From: Alphaproteobacteria bacterium UBA6178
GTDB taxonomy: Bacteria; Pseudomonadota; Alphaproteobacteria; Rickettsiales; UBA3002
DNA length: 43,024 nt
Reading direction: 5' to 3'
Assembly (NCBI GenBank): GCA_002422205.1
Contig: DITS01000032.1
Coordinates: forward strand, 1 to 43,024
Both the position numbers and the translations under genes were made by a program. Shown in pieces: positions 16,931 to 24,575 of this stretch. Position 1 is the stretch's first letter; each line of letters opens with the position of its first letter. The notes below the pieces were generated by a model. That model saw only the letters and a program-made list of their open reading frames with translations, had not been told where the DNA came from and did not search any database.

Positions 16931-19257
16931 TGAAGGATATTCAAAAAGTCGCCGTGCTCGGCTCGGGCGTGATGGGCAGTGGGATTGCAGCGTTGCTCGC
17001 CAATGCGGGGATTCCGGTGATGTTGCTCGACATCGTGCCCAAAGACGCGACGGATCGGAATATGCTCGCCAAGGGCGCGATTGAGAAGCAGCTGGCGAGT
17101 AAAATGTCGGGCTTCACCCATCCGCGCAACGCAAAGCGTGTGAGCGCAGGCAACCTTGAAGATGATCTGGATAAACTCGCCGAGTGCGACTGGATCATCG
17201 AGGTGGTGCTCGAGCGGCTCGATGTGAAGCATGACGTGTACAAAAAAATCGATAAGGTGCGCAAAAAGGGCTGCATCGTGTCGTCGAACACATCAACACT
17301 GCCGTTGGGGCATTTGATCGAGCCAATGCCGGAGAGCTTCCGCCGCGATTTTATGATCACGCATTTTTTCAACCCGCCGCGCCATATGCCACTGCTGGAG
17401 GTGGTCAAAGCGCCCGACATGCCGCAAGACACATTCGACGCGATGAAGCAGTTTGTCGATGTGCGCTTAGGTAAAGGCGTGGTGGAATGCAAGGACACAC
17501 CAGGGTTTCTGGCGAACCGCATTGGCGTCTATTGGCTGATGGTGGGCTTGTATGACGCGATTCAAATGGGCATCTCAGTCGAAGATGCCGACGCGGTGAT
17601 GAGCAAGCCGGTGGGCATTCCCAAAACGGGTGTGTTTGGATTGTTTGATTTGATCGGCATAGATCTGATGCCGCTGATTGCGAAGGCGATGCTCGACACG
17701 CTGCCCGAATCGGATGTATTCCGCAAACTCTATCACGAGCCGGAGCTGGTGCAGAAAATGATCGCCGATGGCTATACGGGGCGCAAAGGCAAGGGCGGAT
17801 TTTATCGCCTGACGAAGGACAAGAAAAAAGAAATCATCAATTTGCAAACGGGCGAGTATGCGTCGGAGCAGAAATCGAAATTAGAGAGTGTGAATGCAGG
17901 CAAAGCAGGGCTTGCGGCGGTGTTTGGCTACCCTGACATTGGTGGGAAATATGCGGCGAGCGTGCTACTCAAAACCATACATTATGCCGCATCACTCGTG
18001 CCGGAAATATCGGACACCATCCGCAATATCGACGATGCAATGCGCATGGGCTATGCGTGGAAATGGGGGCCGTTTGAGCTGATCGACAAGCTCGCCTATC
18101 AAGGCCAATCCGGCACGGCTATTTTTGCGACGAAATGCACCGAGCTGGGGCTGCCGGTGCCGAAAATTATTGAGGTGGCGGGTGGCCGCACGCTCTATCG
18201 CACCGAAGGTGCGCATGAGCAGTATTTAGGGCTTGATGGTGAGTATCACACCATCACGCACCCGCAGGGGCAGCTGATGCTGGCCGATGTGAAGCGTGCC
18301 GCCAAACCCATCATTAAAAATGGCAGTGCCAGCCTGTGGGATTTGGGTGATGGCATTGTGTGCTTTGAGCTCAATACCAAAATGAACACCTTTGATCCTG
18401 ATGTGTTTGCGCTGCTGCACAAATCGATTGCGTTGGTGCAAAAGGATTATAAGGGCATGGTAATCGGTACCGATGCGGAGCGGTTTTCGCTCGGTGCGAA
18501 TTTGGGCTATTTCATGTTTGCCGCCAACAGCGCAAGCTGGTGGGCGATTTCTGACATGATCAAGGGCGGACAAAACGCCTTCATGGCGCTGAAATACGCG
18601 CCGTTCCCCGTGGTGGCGTCACTGTCGCATATGGCGCTGGGCGGCGGCTGCGAAATTCTGCTGCATTGTGATGCGGTGCAGGCGCATATTGAATCCTATC
18701 CCGGTCTCGTTGAGGTCGGCGTGGGTATTGTGCCGGGTTGGGGCGGCTGCAAGGAAATGTTGCTAAGGCATTCGGCGGCCATGCCGATGGGGCCAATGCC
18801 CGCCATCAGCAAAGCCTTTGAAATGATCAGCGTGGCGAAGGTCGCGGGCAGCGCGCAGGAAGCGCAGGATATGATGATTCTGAACGCCAAAAGCGGGATC
18901 AGCATGAACCGCCGCCGCGTGCTGGCGGATGCCAAAACACGCTGTCTGGAATTGGCCAAAGACTATGCCGCGCCCGAATCACCCATGCTGGCATTGCCCG
19001 GAAAATCCGGCCATGCCGCGCTGATGCTGGCGGTGGAGAATTTTGCCAAAAGCGGCAAGGCAACACCCTATGATGTGGTGGTGTGCGATCATCTGGCACG
19101 GGTGTTAACGGGCGATGAGGCCGACATGACCGTGCCACTCAATGAGCAGCAATTGCTCGATCTGGAGCATGATATTTTCATGGAGCTGGTAAAAAACGAA
19201 GGCACGCAAGCGCGCGTGGCCCACATGCTGGAAACGAATAAACCATTGAGGAATTGA
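16930..19257 (+). CDS. Bifunctional 3-hydroxyacyl-CoA dehydrogenase/enoyl-CoA hydratase, FadN type
   Basis: A 775-residue enzyme for the two middle steps of beta-oxidation. The dehydrogenase domain is N-terminal: NAD motif GSGVMG (11-16), SSNTSTLP, THFFNPPRHMPLLEVV and the DTPGFLANRIG segment. The hydratase (crotonase) domain is C-terminal: FPVVASLSHMALGGGCEILLHCDAV and LVEVGVGIVPGWGGCKEML, with both acidic residues expected in the active site. This order (dehydrogenase first) is that of Bacillus FadN and opposite to E. coli FadB. It is coupled to the thiolase and followed by an acyl-CoA dehydrogenase, as in fadNAE-like operons. Confidence 0.93.
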   Translation: MKDIQKVAVLGSGVMGSGIAALLANAGIPVMLLDIVPKDATDRNMLAKGAIEKQLASKMSGFTHPRNAKRVSAGNLEDDLDKLAECDWIIEVVLERLDVKHDVYKKIDKVRKKGCIVSSNTSTLPLGHLIEPMPESFRRDFMITHFFNPPRHMPLLEVVKAPDMPQDTFDAMKQFVDVRLGKGVVECKDTPGFLANRIGVYWLMVGLYDAIQMGISVEDADAVMSKPVGIPKTGVFGLFDLIGIDLMPLIAKAMLDTLPESDVFRKLYHEPELVQKMIADGYTGRKGKGGFYRLTKDKKKEIINLQTGEYASEQKSKLESVNAGKAGLAAVFGYPDIGGKYAASVLLKTIHYAASLVPEISDTIRNIDDAMRMGYAWKWGPFELIDKLAYQGQSGTAIFATKCTELGLPVPKIIEVAGGRTLYRTEGAHEQYLGLDGEYHTITHPQGQLMLADVKRAAKPIIKNGSASLWDLGDGIVCFELNTKMNTFDPDVFALLHKSIALVQKDYKGMVIGTDAERFSLGANLGYFMFAANSASWWAISDMIKGGQNAFMALKYAPFPVVASLSHMALGGGCEILLHCDAVQAHIESYPGLVEVGVGIVPGWGGCKEMLLRHSAAMPMGPMPAISKAFEMISVAKVAGSAQEAQDMMILNAKSGISMNRRRVLADAKTRCLELAKDYAAPESPMLALPGKSGHAALMLAVENFAKSGKATPYDVVVCDHLARVLTGDEADMTVPLNEQQLLDLEHDIFMELVKNEGTQARVAHMLETNKPLRN

Positions 19258-19260
19258 CAT

Positions 19261-19857
19261 TTGAACGCGCTGACAAGGCCGTCAGGTTTTGATATTTTTG
19301 TCTGCGAGGATGTGCAGGTACGTTACTGCCACATGCCATGCCTGTCGCGTTACATTAACAATTCCGTCTATCTCCCGCATCAAACCATTATCTTGAATCC
19401 GGATGCGCAGACCTCAACGGTTATCGGAATCATCGTATCTAAGATACGTGTTCCTGGTTATAACGAGATGCTATTTAAACTGCATCTGATTGGTCGCGCC
19501 ATTCATATAAGGGAAGAGTTTAGTCTTGAGAAGCGATACCTTAGCTATAGCGGTGGCGTGCAGATGGATCATGAAGCGATCACAACTGATGTGCAAGCTA
19601 TTCTGCGTGAGGCAGCGGGAATAAGCCATGACCTGCATGCCTGGCATTTTATCAGTATTGCTAGCAGCTGTGTGCTGTCGGAGGCTGATATGGCTATAAC
19701 ACTACAACATATGGGCCGCGCATTCTCAATGCTGGAGTCGACGGATATCATCAGTCACGATGTCACAGTACGAAAAGCAGTAGTAAAGGCGCTCCGTGAG
19801 CACATGTGCAGAGGCCCGCTGCATGAACCAAAGCAAATTGAGCAAAAAGGCCCATAA
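19261..19857 (+). CDS. Hypothetical protein in the beta-oxidation block
   Basis: A 198-residue reading frame that starts with TTG three bases after the upstream stop and lies between the FadN-like gene and the acyl-CoA dehydrogenase. I recognise no family. The first half is beta-rich (VYLPHQTIILNP, TVIGIIVSKIRVPGYNEMLFKLHLIG), the second half mostly helical (AITTDVQAILREAAG, VRKAVVKALREHM). Codon use is more AT-rich (ATA, TCT, AGA) than its neighbours, suggesting a separate origin. No signal peptide is seen. Confidence 0.6.
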   Translation: MNALTRPSGFDIFVCEDVQVRYCHMPCLSRYINNSVYLPHQTIILNPDAQTSTVIGIIVSKIRVPGYNEMLFKLHLIGRAIHIREEFSLEKRYLSYSGGVQMDHEAITTDVQAILREAAGISHDLHAWHFISIASSCVLSEADMAITLQHMGRAFSMLESTDIISHDVTVRKAVVKALREHMCRGPLHEPKQIEQKGP

Positions 19858-19921
19858 ACTCATCGTGCTGAAAAAGGATTTTTGTACTACATTCATAAGC
19901 AGATAATAACAGGGATAAGAT

Positions 19922-21748
19922 ATGCCAACATACAAAGCGCCGATACGTGATTTTGAATTTTTGATTGCGGAGTTTTTGCAAGCCGATCGCTATGGTGAGG
20001 TCGAGGGATTTGCCGAGGCGATTGAGCTGATGAGCCCGCTGCTGCAAGAGGCGGCGAAACTGTGCGAAGAGGTGCTGCATCCGCTGAATGTAGTGGGTGA
20101 CCGGCAGGGGCTGAAATATGACAATGGCAATGTGATCACGCCGGATGGTTTTAAGGAAGCGTATAAACAATATGTGGAGGGCGGCTGGAGCACGCTGACA
20201 TGGCCGAGCGAATATGGCGGACAAAACCTGCCCGAATTTTTGAACATGCCGATGCTGGAAATGGTGTGCTCGGCGAATTTATCATTTGGTCTGACGCCCG
20301 GGCTGACGCATGGTGCGATCTCAGCCTTGCTGCTGCACGCGAATGACGAGCTGAAAAATAATTACCTGCCCAAGCTGATTTCGGGCGAATGGTCGGGCGT
20401 GATGTGCCTGACCGAACCGCAGGCGGGCACCGATCTGGGGCTGGTGGCAACGAAAGCCACGCCGCAGGATGATGGCTCGTATCTGGTGACGGGCAATAAG
20501 ATTTTTATCAGCTCCGGCGAGCAGGACATGACGGATAATATTATTCACCTTGTGCTCGCACGCCTGCCCGATGCACCGAAAGGATCAAAAGGAATCAGCC
20601 TGTTTTTGGTGCCGAAAGTGATGCAAGACGGCTCGCGCAACGCCTTTAAATGTGCTGCGTTGGAGCATAAGATGGGGATTCATGCGTCACCGACTTGTGT
20701 AATGAATTATGATGGCGCGACCGGCTGGCTGGTGGGACACCCGCATCGCGGATTGCCAGCAATGTTTACCATGATGAATGCGGCGCGTTTATATGTGGGT
20801 GTGCAAGGGTTGGGGCTGGCCGAAGCGTCATGGCAAAACGCGCTCGCCTATGCCGAAGAACGCTTGCAGGGCAGGGCGCTGACGGGGGCGAAATTTCCCG
20901 ACAAGGCAGCTGATCCGATTACGGTGCACCCCGATGTGCGGCGCATGTTATGGACGATGAAAGCCGTAAGCGAAGGGATGCGCGCGCTGACGATGGAAAC
21001 CGCGCTGCATATTGATATTGCGCATCGCCACCCTGATGCAGCCGTGCGCGAAAAGGCGGATGATTTTGTGCAGCTGATGACACCGATTGTGAAGGGCTAC
21101 CAGACCGATATGGGATTTGAGATGGCAAGCCTTGGCGTGCAGGTGCTGGGTGGCTATGGCTATATCGAGGAATATGGCATGGCGCAATTCATGCGCGATG
21201 CACGCATCCCGATGATCTATGAAGGCACCAACGGCGTGCAGGCGATGGATTTAATCGGGCGCAAATTATCCATGCATATGGGGCGCTATCTCAAAAGTTT
21301 CTTCCATCCGGTCGATGCGTTTATTGCGCAGCATCGTGATAATCCGGCGATGGCGGAATTCACCAAACCGCTTGCGACGCATCTGAAATATTTGCAGCAG
21401 GCAACCTTGTGGATGGCGCAAAATGGCATGGCCAACCCCAACCATGCGGGTGCGGGCGCAGTGGAATATGCAAGGCTGTTTGCGCTTGTTGCGCTGGCTT
21501 GGCTGTGGGCGCGGCAGGCGGCAATTGCGTTGACGCATTCGTCATCCTGCGGGACGCAGAGCGTCAGCGCAGGATCTGCTGGAGATGCTGCGCAGGCTAA
21601 CGCCTCGCAGAATGACGAGTTTTATATGGCCAAACTTGCCACCGCACGGTTTTATTATGCTAAAATTCTGCCCTCTACCATTTCACTGCTGGCGTCGATC
21701 ACGGCAGGCAGCAACAGCGTGATGGCCGAAGGGCTGCGGGTGGAGTAA
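19922..21748 (+). CDS. Acyl-CoA dehydrogenase with in-frame repeat insertion
   Basis: FAD-dependent first oxidation of acyl-CoA. The 608 residues belong to the long acyl-CoA dehydrogenase group with an extra C-terminal domain. Visible are GEWSGVMCLTEPQAGTDLG, ITGNKIFIS-type sequence (VTGNKIFISSGEQDM), the FAD/substrate region LGGYGYIEEYGMAQFMRDARI and the catalytic Glu434 in MIYEGTNGVQAMDLIGRKL. Residues ~540-565 derive from a 76-bp palindromic element within the C-terminal domain, reading SSSCGTQSVSAG... to SQND; the frame stays open and the normal C-terminus (MAKLATARFYYAKILPSTISL) follows. A GGGATAAGAT sequence precedes the ATG. Confidence 0.93.
   Translation: MPTYKAPIRDFEFLIAEFLQADRYGEVEGFAEAIELMSPLLQEAAKLCEEVLHPLNVVGDRQGLKYDNGNVITPDGFKEAYKQYVEGGWSTLTWPSEYGGQNLPEFLNMPMLEMVCSANLSFGLTPGLTHGAISALLLHANDELKNNYLPKLISGEWSGVMCLTEPQAGTDLGLVATKATPQDDGSYLVTGNKIFISSGEQDMTDNIIHLVLARLPDAPKGSKGISLFLVPKVMQDGSRNAFKCAALEHKMGIHASPTCVMNYDGATGWLVGHPHRGLPAMFTMMNAARLYVGVQGLGLAEASWQNALAYAEERLQGRALTGAKFPDKAADPITVHPDVRRMLWTMKAVSEGMRALTMETALHIDIAHRHPDAAVREKADDFVQLMTPIVKGYQTDMGFEMASLGVQVLGGYGYIEEYGMAQFMRDARIPMIYEGTNGVQAMDLIGRKLSMHMGRYLKSFFHPVDAFIAQHRDNPAMAEFTKPLATHLKYLQQATLWMAQNGMANPNHAGAGAVEYARLFALVALAWLWARQAAIALTHSSSCGTQSVSAGSAGDAAQANASQNDEFYMAKLATARFYYAKILPSTISLLASITAGSNSVMAEGLRVE
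21541..21616 (+). repeat. 76-bp palindromic element inside the acyl-CoA dehydrogenase gene
   Basis: Begins GTCATCCTGCGGGACGC and ends CGCAGAATGAC, so the outer ends are inverted copies. It has the same termini as the 68-bp elements but a different core, eight bases longer. It enters in another frame at its left end, yet leaves in the same QND frame. A related intergenic copy is at 21794-21883. Confidence 0.85.
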
Positions 21749-21754
21749 GGCCAG

Positions 21755-21774
21755 ACCCCGTCATTCGACGGGGT
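21755..21774. repeat. Recurrent hairpin, possible transcript end
   Basis: ACCCCGTC and GACGGGGT form a perfect 8-bp stem around ATTC, just after the acyl-CoA dehydrogenase stop. Identical stems with loops ATGC and ATAC occur at 27979-27998 and 30647-30666, each also followed by GACAA. There is no U-run, so a terminator role is only possible. Confidence 0.75.
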
Positions 21775-21793
21775 GACAATTGTCCCATTGCCT

Positions 21794-21883
21794 TCATCCT
21801 GCGGCTCGCACCGCGAGAGCGCAGGATCTCCATCAGGTAGCGTGAGATACTGCGCTGACGCTTCGCGTCCCGCAGCATGATGA
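21794..21883 (+). repeat. Intergenic palindromic element related to the one in the acyl-CoA dehydrogenase gene
   Basis: It begins TCATCCTGCGGCTCGC and ends GACGCTTCGCGTCCCGCA followed by GCATGATGA. It shares the CATCCTGCGG...GCGCAGGATCT half with the element at 21541-21616. It fills most of the gap before the next gene. Confidence 0.65.
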
Positions 21884-22012
21884 AGCTAAACCCTGTCACC
21901 CTCATCGCAGGACGAGGCCTGACCTTGAGTTGAGAAAGCAGGACTATCAAACAAATCAGGACAATTTTTAGATATTAAGACTTTGTTAATCATTTAGGGC
22001 TACACTGAGACG

Positions 22013-22549
22013 ATGGTAGCAAATGCGACACAAAATGAAGGTATCGAGCGTGGCCCAAGCCTTGCCAAAAGCATGGCAATGGGCGTGCCGCTGACGGATT
22101 TATCTGCCGATGAATTAAAGGAATTAGCTGCCAGCAAAGACATCAGCCGTGAGCTGCTGAAGGCCTTGCATAAAGAGCTCGACGGCCGCGAAGCGGAAGT
22201 AGTCGCTGCAAAAGAACCAGAGCAAGAAATGGCCCGTCAAGCCGAGGTCAGTAATCCGCATGAAGCATTAGATAAGCGCTTGGACCTGCACTCTCAATCC
22301 GTTGCCTATCGTGAAACAGGAATATTTTTTGCCAATGTAGAAACTGCGGAGGCCATAGCGCAAAAGGACGTTGGCAGTCTATCTGCGGAAATACTTGAAA
22401 CATGCAAAGCCTGCGGGCATAAGGCGGTGGACGGCACCGCACCAGCCGCGAATACGCGCGAGGCAATGCAAGTGGATGGGGCCGCTATAGCCTTTACACC
22501 AGACGCGGCAGGTGCCGCGCAACGTGATGCTGCTATGCAAAGGGGTTGA
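22013..22549 (+). CDS. Hypothetical protein
   Basis: A 178-residue reading frame of unknown function, alanine- and glutamate-rich and predicted mainly helical. The N-terminal third contains LTDLSADELKELAASKDISRELLKALHKELDGREAEV-like sequence, which reads as a helical hairpin. A CKACG sequence near residue 124 holds the only close cysteine pair. No signal peptide, membrane segment or known domain is visible, and the ribosome binding site is weak. It may be a lineage-specific gene. Confidence 0.5.
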   Translation: MVANATQNEGIERGPSLAKSMAMGVPLTDLSADELKELAASKDISRELLKALHKELDGREAEVVAAKEPEQEMARQAEVSNPHEALDKRLDLHSQSVAYRETGIFFANVETAEAIAQKDVGSLSAEILETCKACGHKAVDGTAPAANTREAMQVDGAAIAFTPDAAGAAQRDAAMQRG

Positions 22550-22580
22550 TCTTTAACCCGCATCACGGTCTAATCATTGC

Positions 22581-23141
22581 ATGCATATCAAACATCAAAC
22601 CAACAAAGTGGGCGTGGTACCGTATCGTGTGATGCATGAGCGGGAATTTCTGGTGCATTTGCCCAAACCTAAGCGCGCGGGCGAAGAACAACAGATGCAA
22701 TGGGGCTTGGCCCGTGGCACAGTAATGGCGAAAACTGCGAGCGGTGAATATGCTGATATTAGCGACCGTGCGGGGCTGGAAGCGATACCACTTGATCAGA
22801 TTGAAGACCATGAATGGACCGCGCAAAAAGAGGCATTTGAAGAATTGGGAATTGAACCGCCGATGCTGCAAGCATCAAGGATGCAGGATCACGGTTTGAT
22901 ACTCTATGCATCGCAAAATGCGCTGCCTTATCCCATCCATTTTTATAGTTTCCACATTGAGCAAGACGTGTCGCTGGATGCGCTCAACCAGAATGCACAA
23001 GATGCACAACAGGTGGCGTGGAAATCACTCGATGAGCTGCACTATATGGCGCATGAGAGCCGGTTATCATTACCCAATCAACAATTCAAACCGGCCTATA
23101 TCGCGGTGCTGGAAGAGATTGTGCGGCAATTGCCAAAGTGA
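22581..23141 (+). CDS. NUDIX-like hydrolase with a degenerate box
   Basis: A 186-residue protein with a NUDIX-like layout. It has an N-terminal strand VGVVPYRVMHEREFLVHL and a box-like helix TAQKEAFEELGI (~74-85), resembling the REAxEELGI core with lysine in place of the arginine. The glycine that opens the box would be in GLARGTV, but about 35 residues separate it from the helix, much more than usual, so the box is interrupted. The C-terminal QQVAWKSLDEL is like the NUDIX end. It may act on a nucleoside diphosphate derivative, or the fold may be reused. It is convergent with rnd. Confidence 0.55.
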   Translation: MHIKHQTNKVGVVPYRVMHEREFLVHLPKPKRAGEEQQMQWGLARGTVMAKTASGEYADISDRAGLEAIPLDQIEDHEWTAQKEAFEELGIEPPMLQASRMQDHGLILYASQNALPYPIHFYSFHIEQDVSLDALNQNAQDAQQVAWKSLDELHYMAHESRLSLPNQQFKPAYIAVLEEIVRQLPK

Positions 23142-23177
23142 AGCGGGTGATAGACATTGCCATTATCAGGGTGTCGT

Positions 23178-24335
23178 TCACGCCGCACTCCGCTCGAACA
23201 ATACGCCGCCGGTTGCGTCGACACGCAATTGCAATTGGCCACTCATAAAATCCTGCGCTAGCTGGCCGAATACTTCGAAACGCCAGCCATGCAGACAGGG
23301 CACGTCTTTGCCCAATACCAACGAGGCGAGGTCTTCCTTATTGGCAATCAGCTTGGTTGCCACATGGTGCTTTTCGCTTTGCAATTTAAGCAGCATGCGC
23401 AGCACATCAACGATCACATCCTGATCGGCATTGAGCAGTTTTTTGCGCTTTTCATCTTTCGGATGCGCTTCTTTGGGCAGGCTGCGCGCTTCCTCTAATG
23501 CTTCGAGCAGCGATTTGGCATTATCGCCGCTGATATGTTTCAGCGCGCCGCGTACCTGCGCCATATCTTCCACCGTTTTCGGATTCATCGACGCGATCTG
23601 CAACAGCACTTCATCTTTGAGCAAACGCCCGCGCGGAATATCTTTGCGCATGGCGGTACGCTCGCGCCAAGCCGCTGCCGCGCGCAATAAATTTAAATAG
23701 GAAGACGAACGGTTATTATATTTTAAGCGCCGCCACATTTCTTCGGGATGCACTTCATAACTATCGGCATGGCCCATTTGCGCCATTTCCTCGGCAATCC
23801 ATTCGGTACGGCCCTGTTTGGCGATCTGGTCACGCAGGGACTCATACACCCCACGCAGATGCGTGACATCGGCAATCGCATAATCGACCTGACGCTGGGT
23901 AAGGGGGCGCTGCTCCCAGTCGGTATAGCGCGAGGCCTTGTCGAGCGAGGCGCTGACAATGGTATTGACCAACGCTTCATAGCCGATAGACTCGCCATAG
24001 CCGCACACCATCGCGGCGATTTGCGTGTCATAAAGCGGGGTGGGGATGCTGCCGGAGAGCTGATAAAAAATCTCCACATCCTGCTTGGCGGCATGAAAAA
24101 CTTTCACCACTGACGGGTTGGCCAGCAGCGCGAATAGGGGCGATAAATCAATGGCTTTCGCCAGCGGATCGACGGCGACTTCGTCCTCAGCACTCGCAAG
24201 CTGCACCAGACACAGCTTGGGATAATAGGTTTTTTCGCGGATAAATTCGGTGTCCACCGTCACATATTCGCAATGGGCAAAGCGCTCGCATACAGCGCGT
24301 AAACTGTCAGTATCAGTAATCAGACGGTGCATCAT
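23178..24335 (-). CDS. rnd: Ribonuclease D
   Basis: 3'-5' exoribonuclease that trims tRNA and other stable RNA precursors. It has 385 residues. The DEDD nuclease domain is N-terminal: YVTVDTEFIREKTYYPKLCL (Asp28, Glu30), KVFHAAKQDVEIF and the QVDYAIADVTHL motif with the last catalytic aspartate. An HRDC domain (~210-290) follows, with AAAAWRERTAMRKDIPRGRLLKDEVLLQIA. A GGAAGGA sequence lies just before the double ATG. A tiny lipoprotein gene lies upstream on the same strand. Confidence 0.94.
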   Translation of the reverse strand: MMHRLITDTDSLRAVCERFAHCEYVTVDTEFIREKTYYPKLCLVQLASAEDEVAVDPLAKAIDLSPLFALLANPSVVKVFHAAKQDVEIFYQLSGSIPTPLYDTQIAAMVCGYGESIGYEALVNTIVSASLDKASRYTDWEQRPLTQRQVDYAIADVTHLRGVYESLRDQIAKQGRTEWIAEEMAQMGHADSYEVHPEEMWRRLKYNNRSSSYLNLLRAAAAWRERTAMRKDIPRGRLLKDEVLLQIASMNPKTVEDMAQVRGALKHISGDNAKSLLEALEEARSLPKEAHPKDEKRKKLLNADQDVIVDVLRMLLKLQSEKHHVATKLIANKEDLASLVLGKDVPCLHGWRFEVFGQLAQDFMSGQLQLRVDATGGVLFERSAA

Positions 24336-24404
24336 ATCCTTCCGCTATGCTTACACGCTTATACCGCGAAGTTTCGCCCGATACAAGGCTTAGCGCTGAA
24401 TAGC

Positions 24405-24488
24405 TCAGATAAAGGGCACCAACGGCACATCGCAGGCAGAAAGCAGCAATGCAGAACCCACCAGCGCAAACCGCAATAATCGCCTCAT
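24405..24488 (-). CDS. 27-residue predicted lipoprotein
   Basis: A very short reading frame, found directly in the sequence, that encodes MRRLLRFALVGSALLLSAC followed by only eight residues (DVPLVPFI). It has a two-arginine N-terminus, a hydrophobic core, a perfect lipobox LSAC with Cys19, and a good ribosome binding site (GGATGAGGAA) six bases before the ATG. Such gene structure is hard to get by chance. The product would be a lipid-anchored octapeptide-like tail. I know no function; small lipoproteins such as LptM have a comparable size class but a different tail motif. Confidence 0.6.
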   Translation of the reverse strand: MRRLLRFALVGSALLLSACDVPLVPFI

Positions 24489-24510
24489 GGGAATTCCTCA
24501 TCCTTCGCGC

Positions 24511-24539
24511 TTGGCAAGCCGTTCAATTTCTTCTATAAG
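24511..24539 (+). promoter_or_regulatory. Strong sigma-70-type promoter for aspS
   Basis: TTGGCA (24511-24516) and TATAAG (24534-24539) each match the consensus at five of six positions and are exactly 17 bases apart, 36 bp before the aspS start. Confidence 0.65.
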
Positions 24540-24575
24540 GCGCGGTATGTAACGTAAAAGCAAGGATATTCGTAT

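Noticed and set aside
24313..24501. 62-residue minus-strand frame overlapping the rnd start
   Set aside because: It overlaps the start of rnd and has no good ribosome binding site; the 27-residue lipoprotein in another frame explains this region better.
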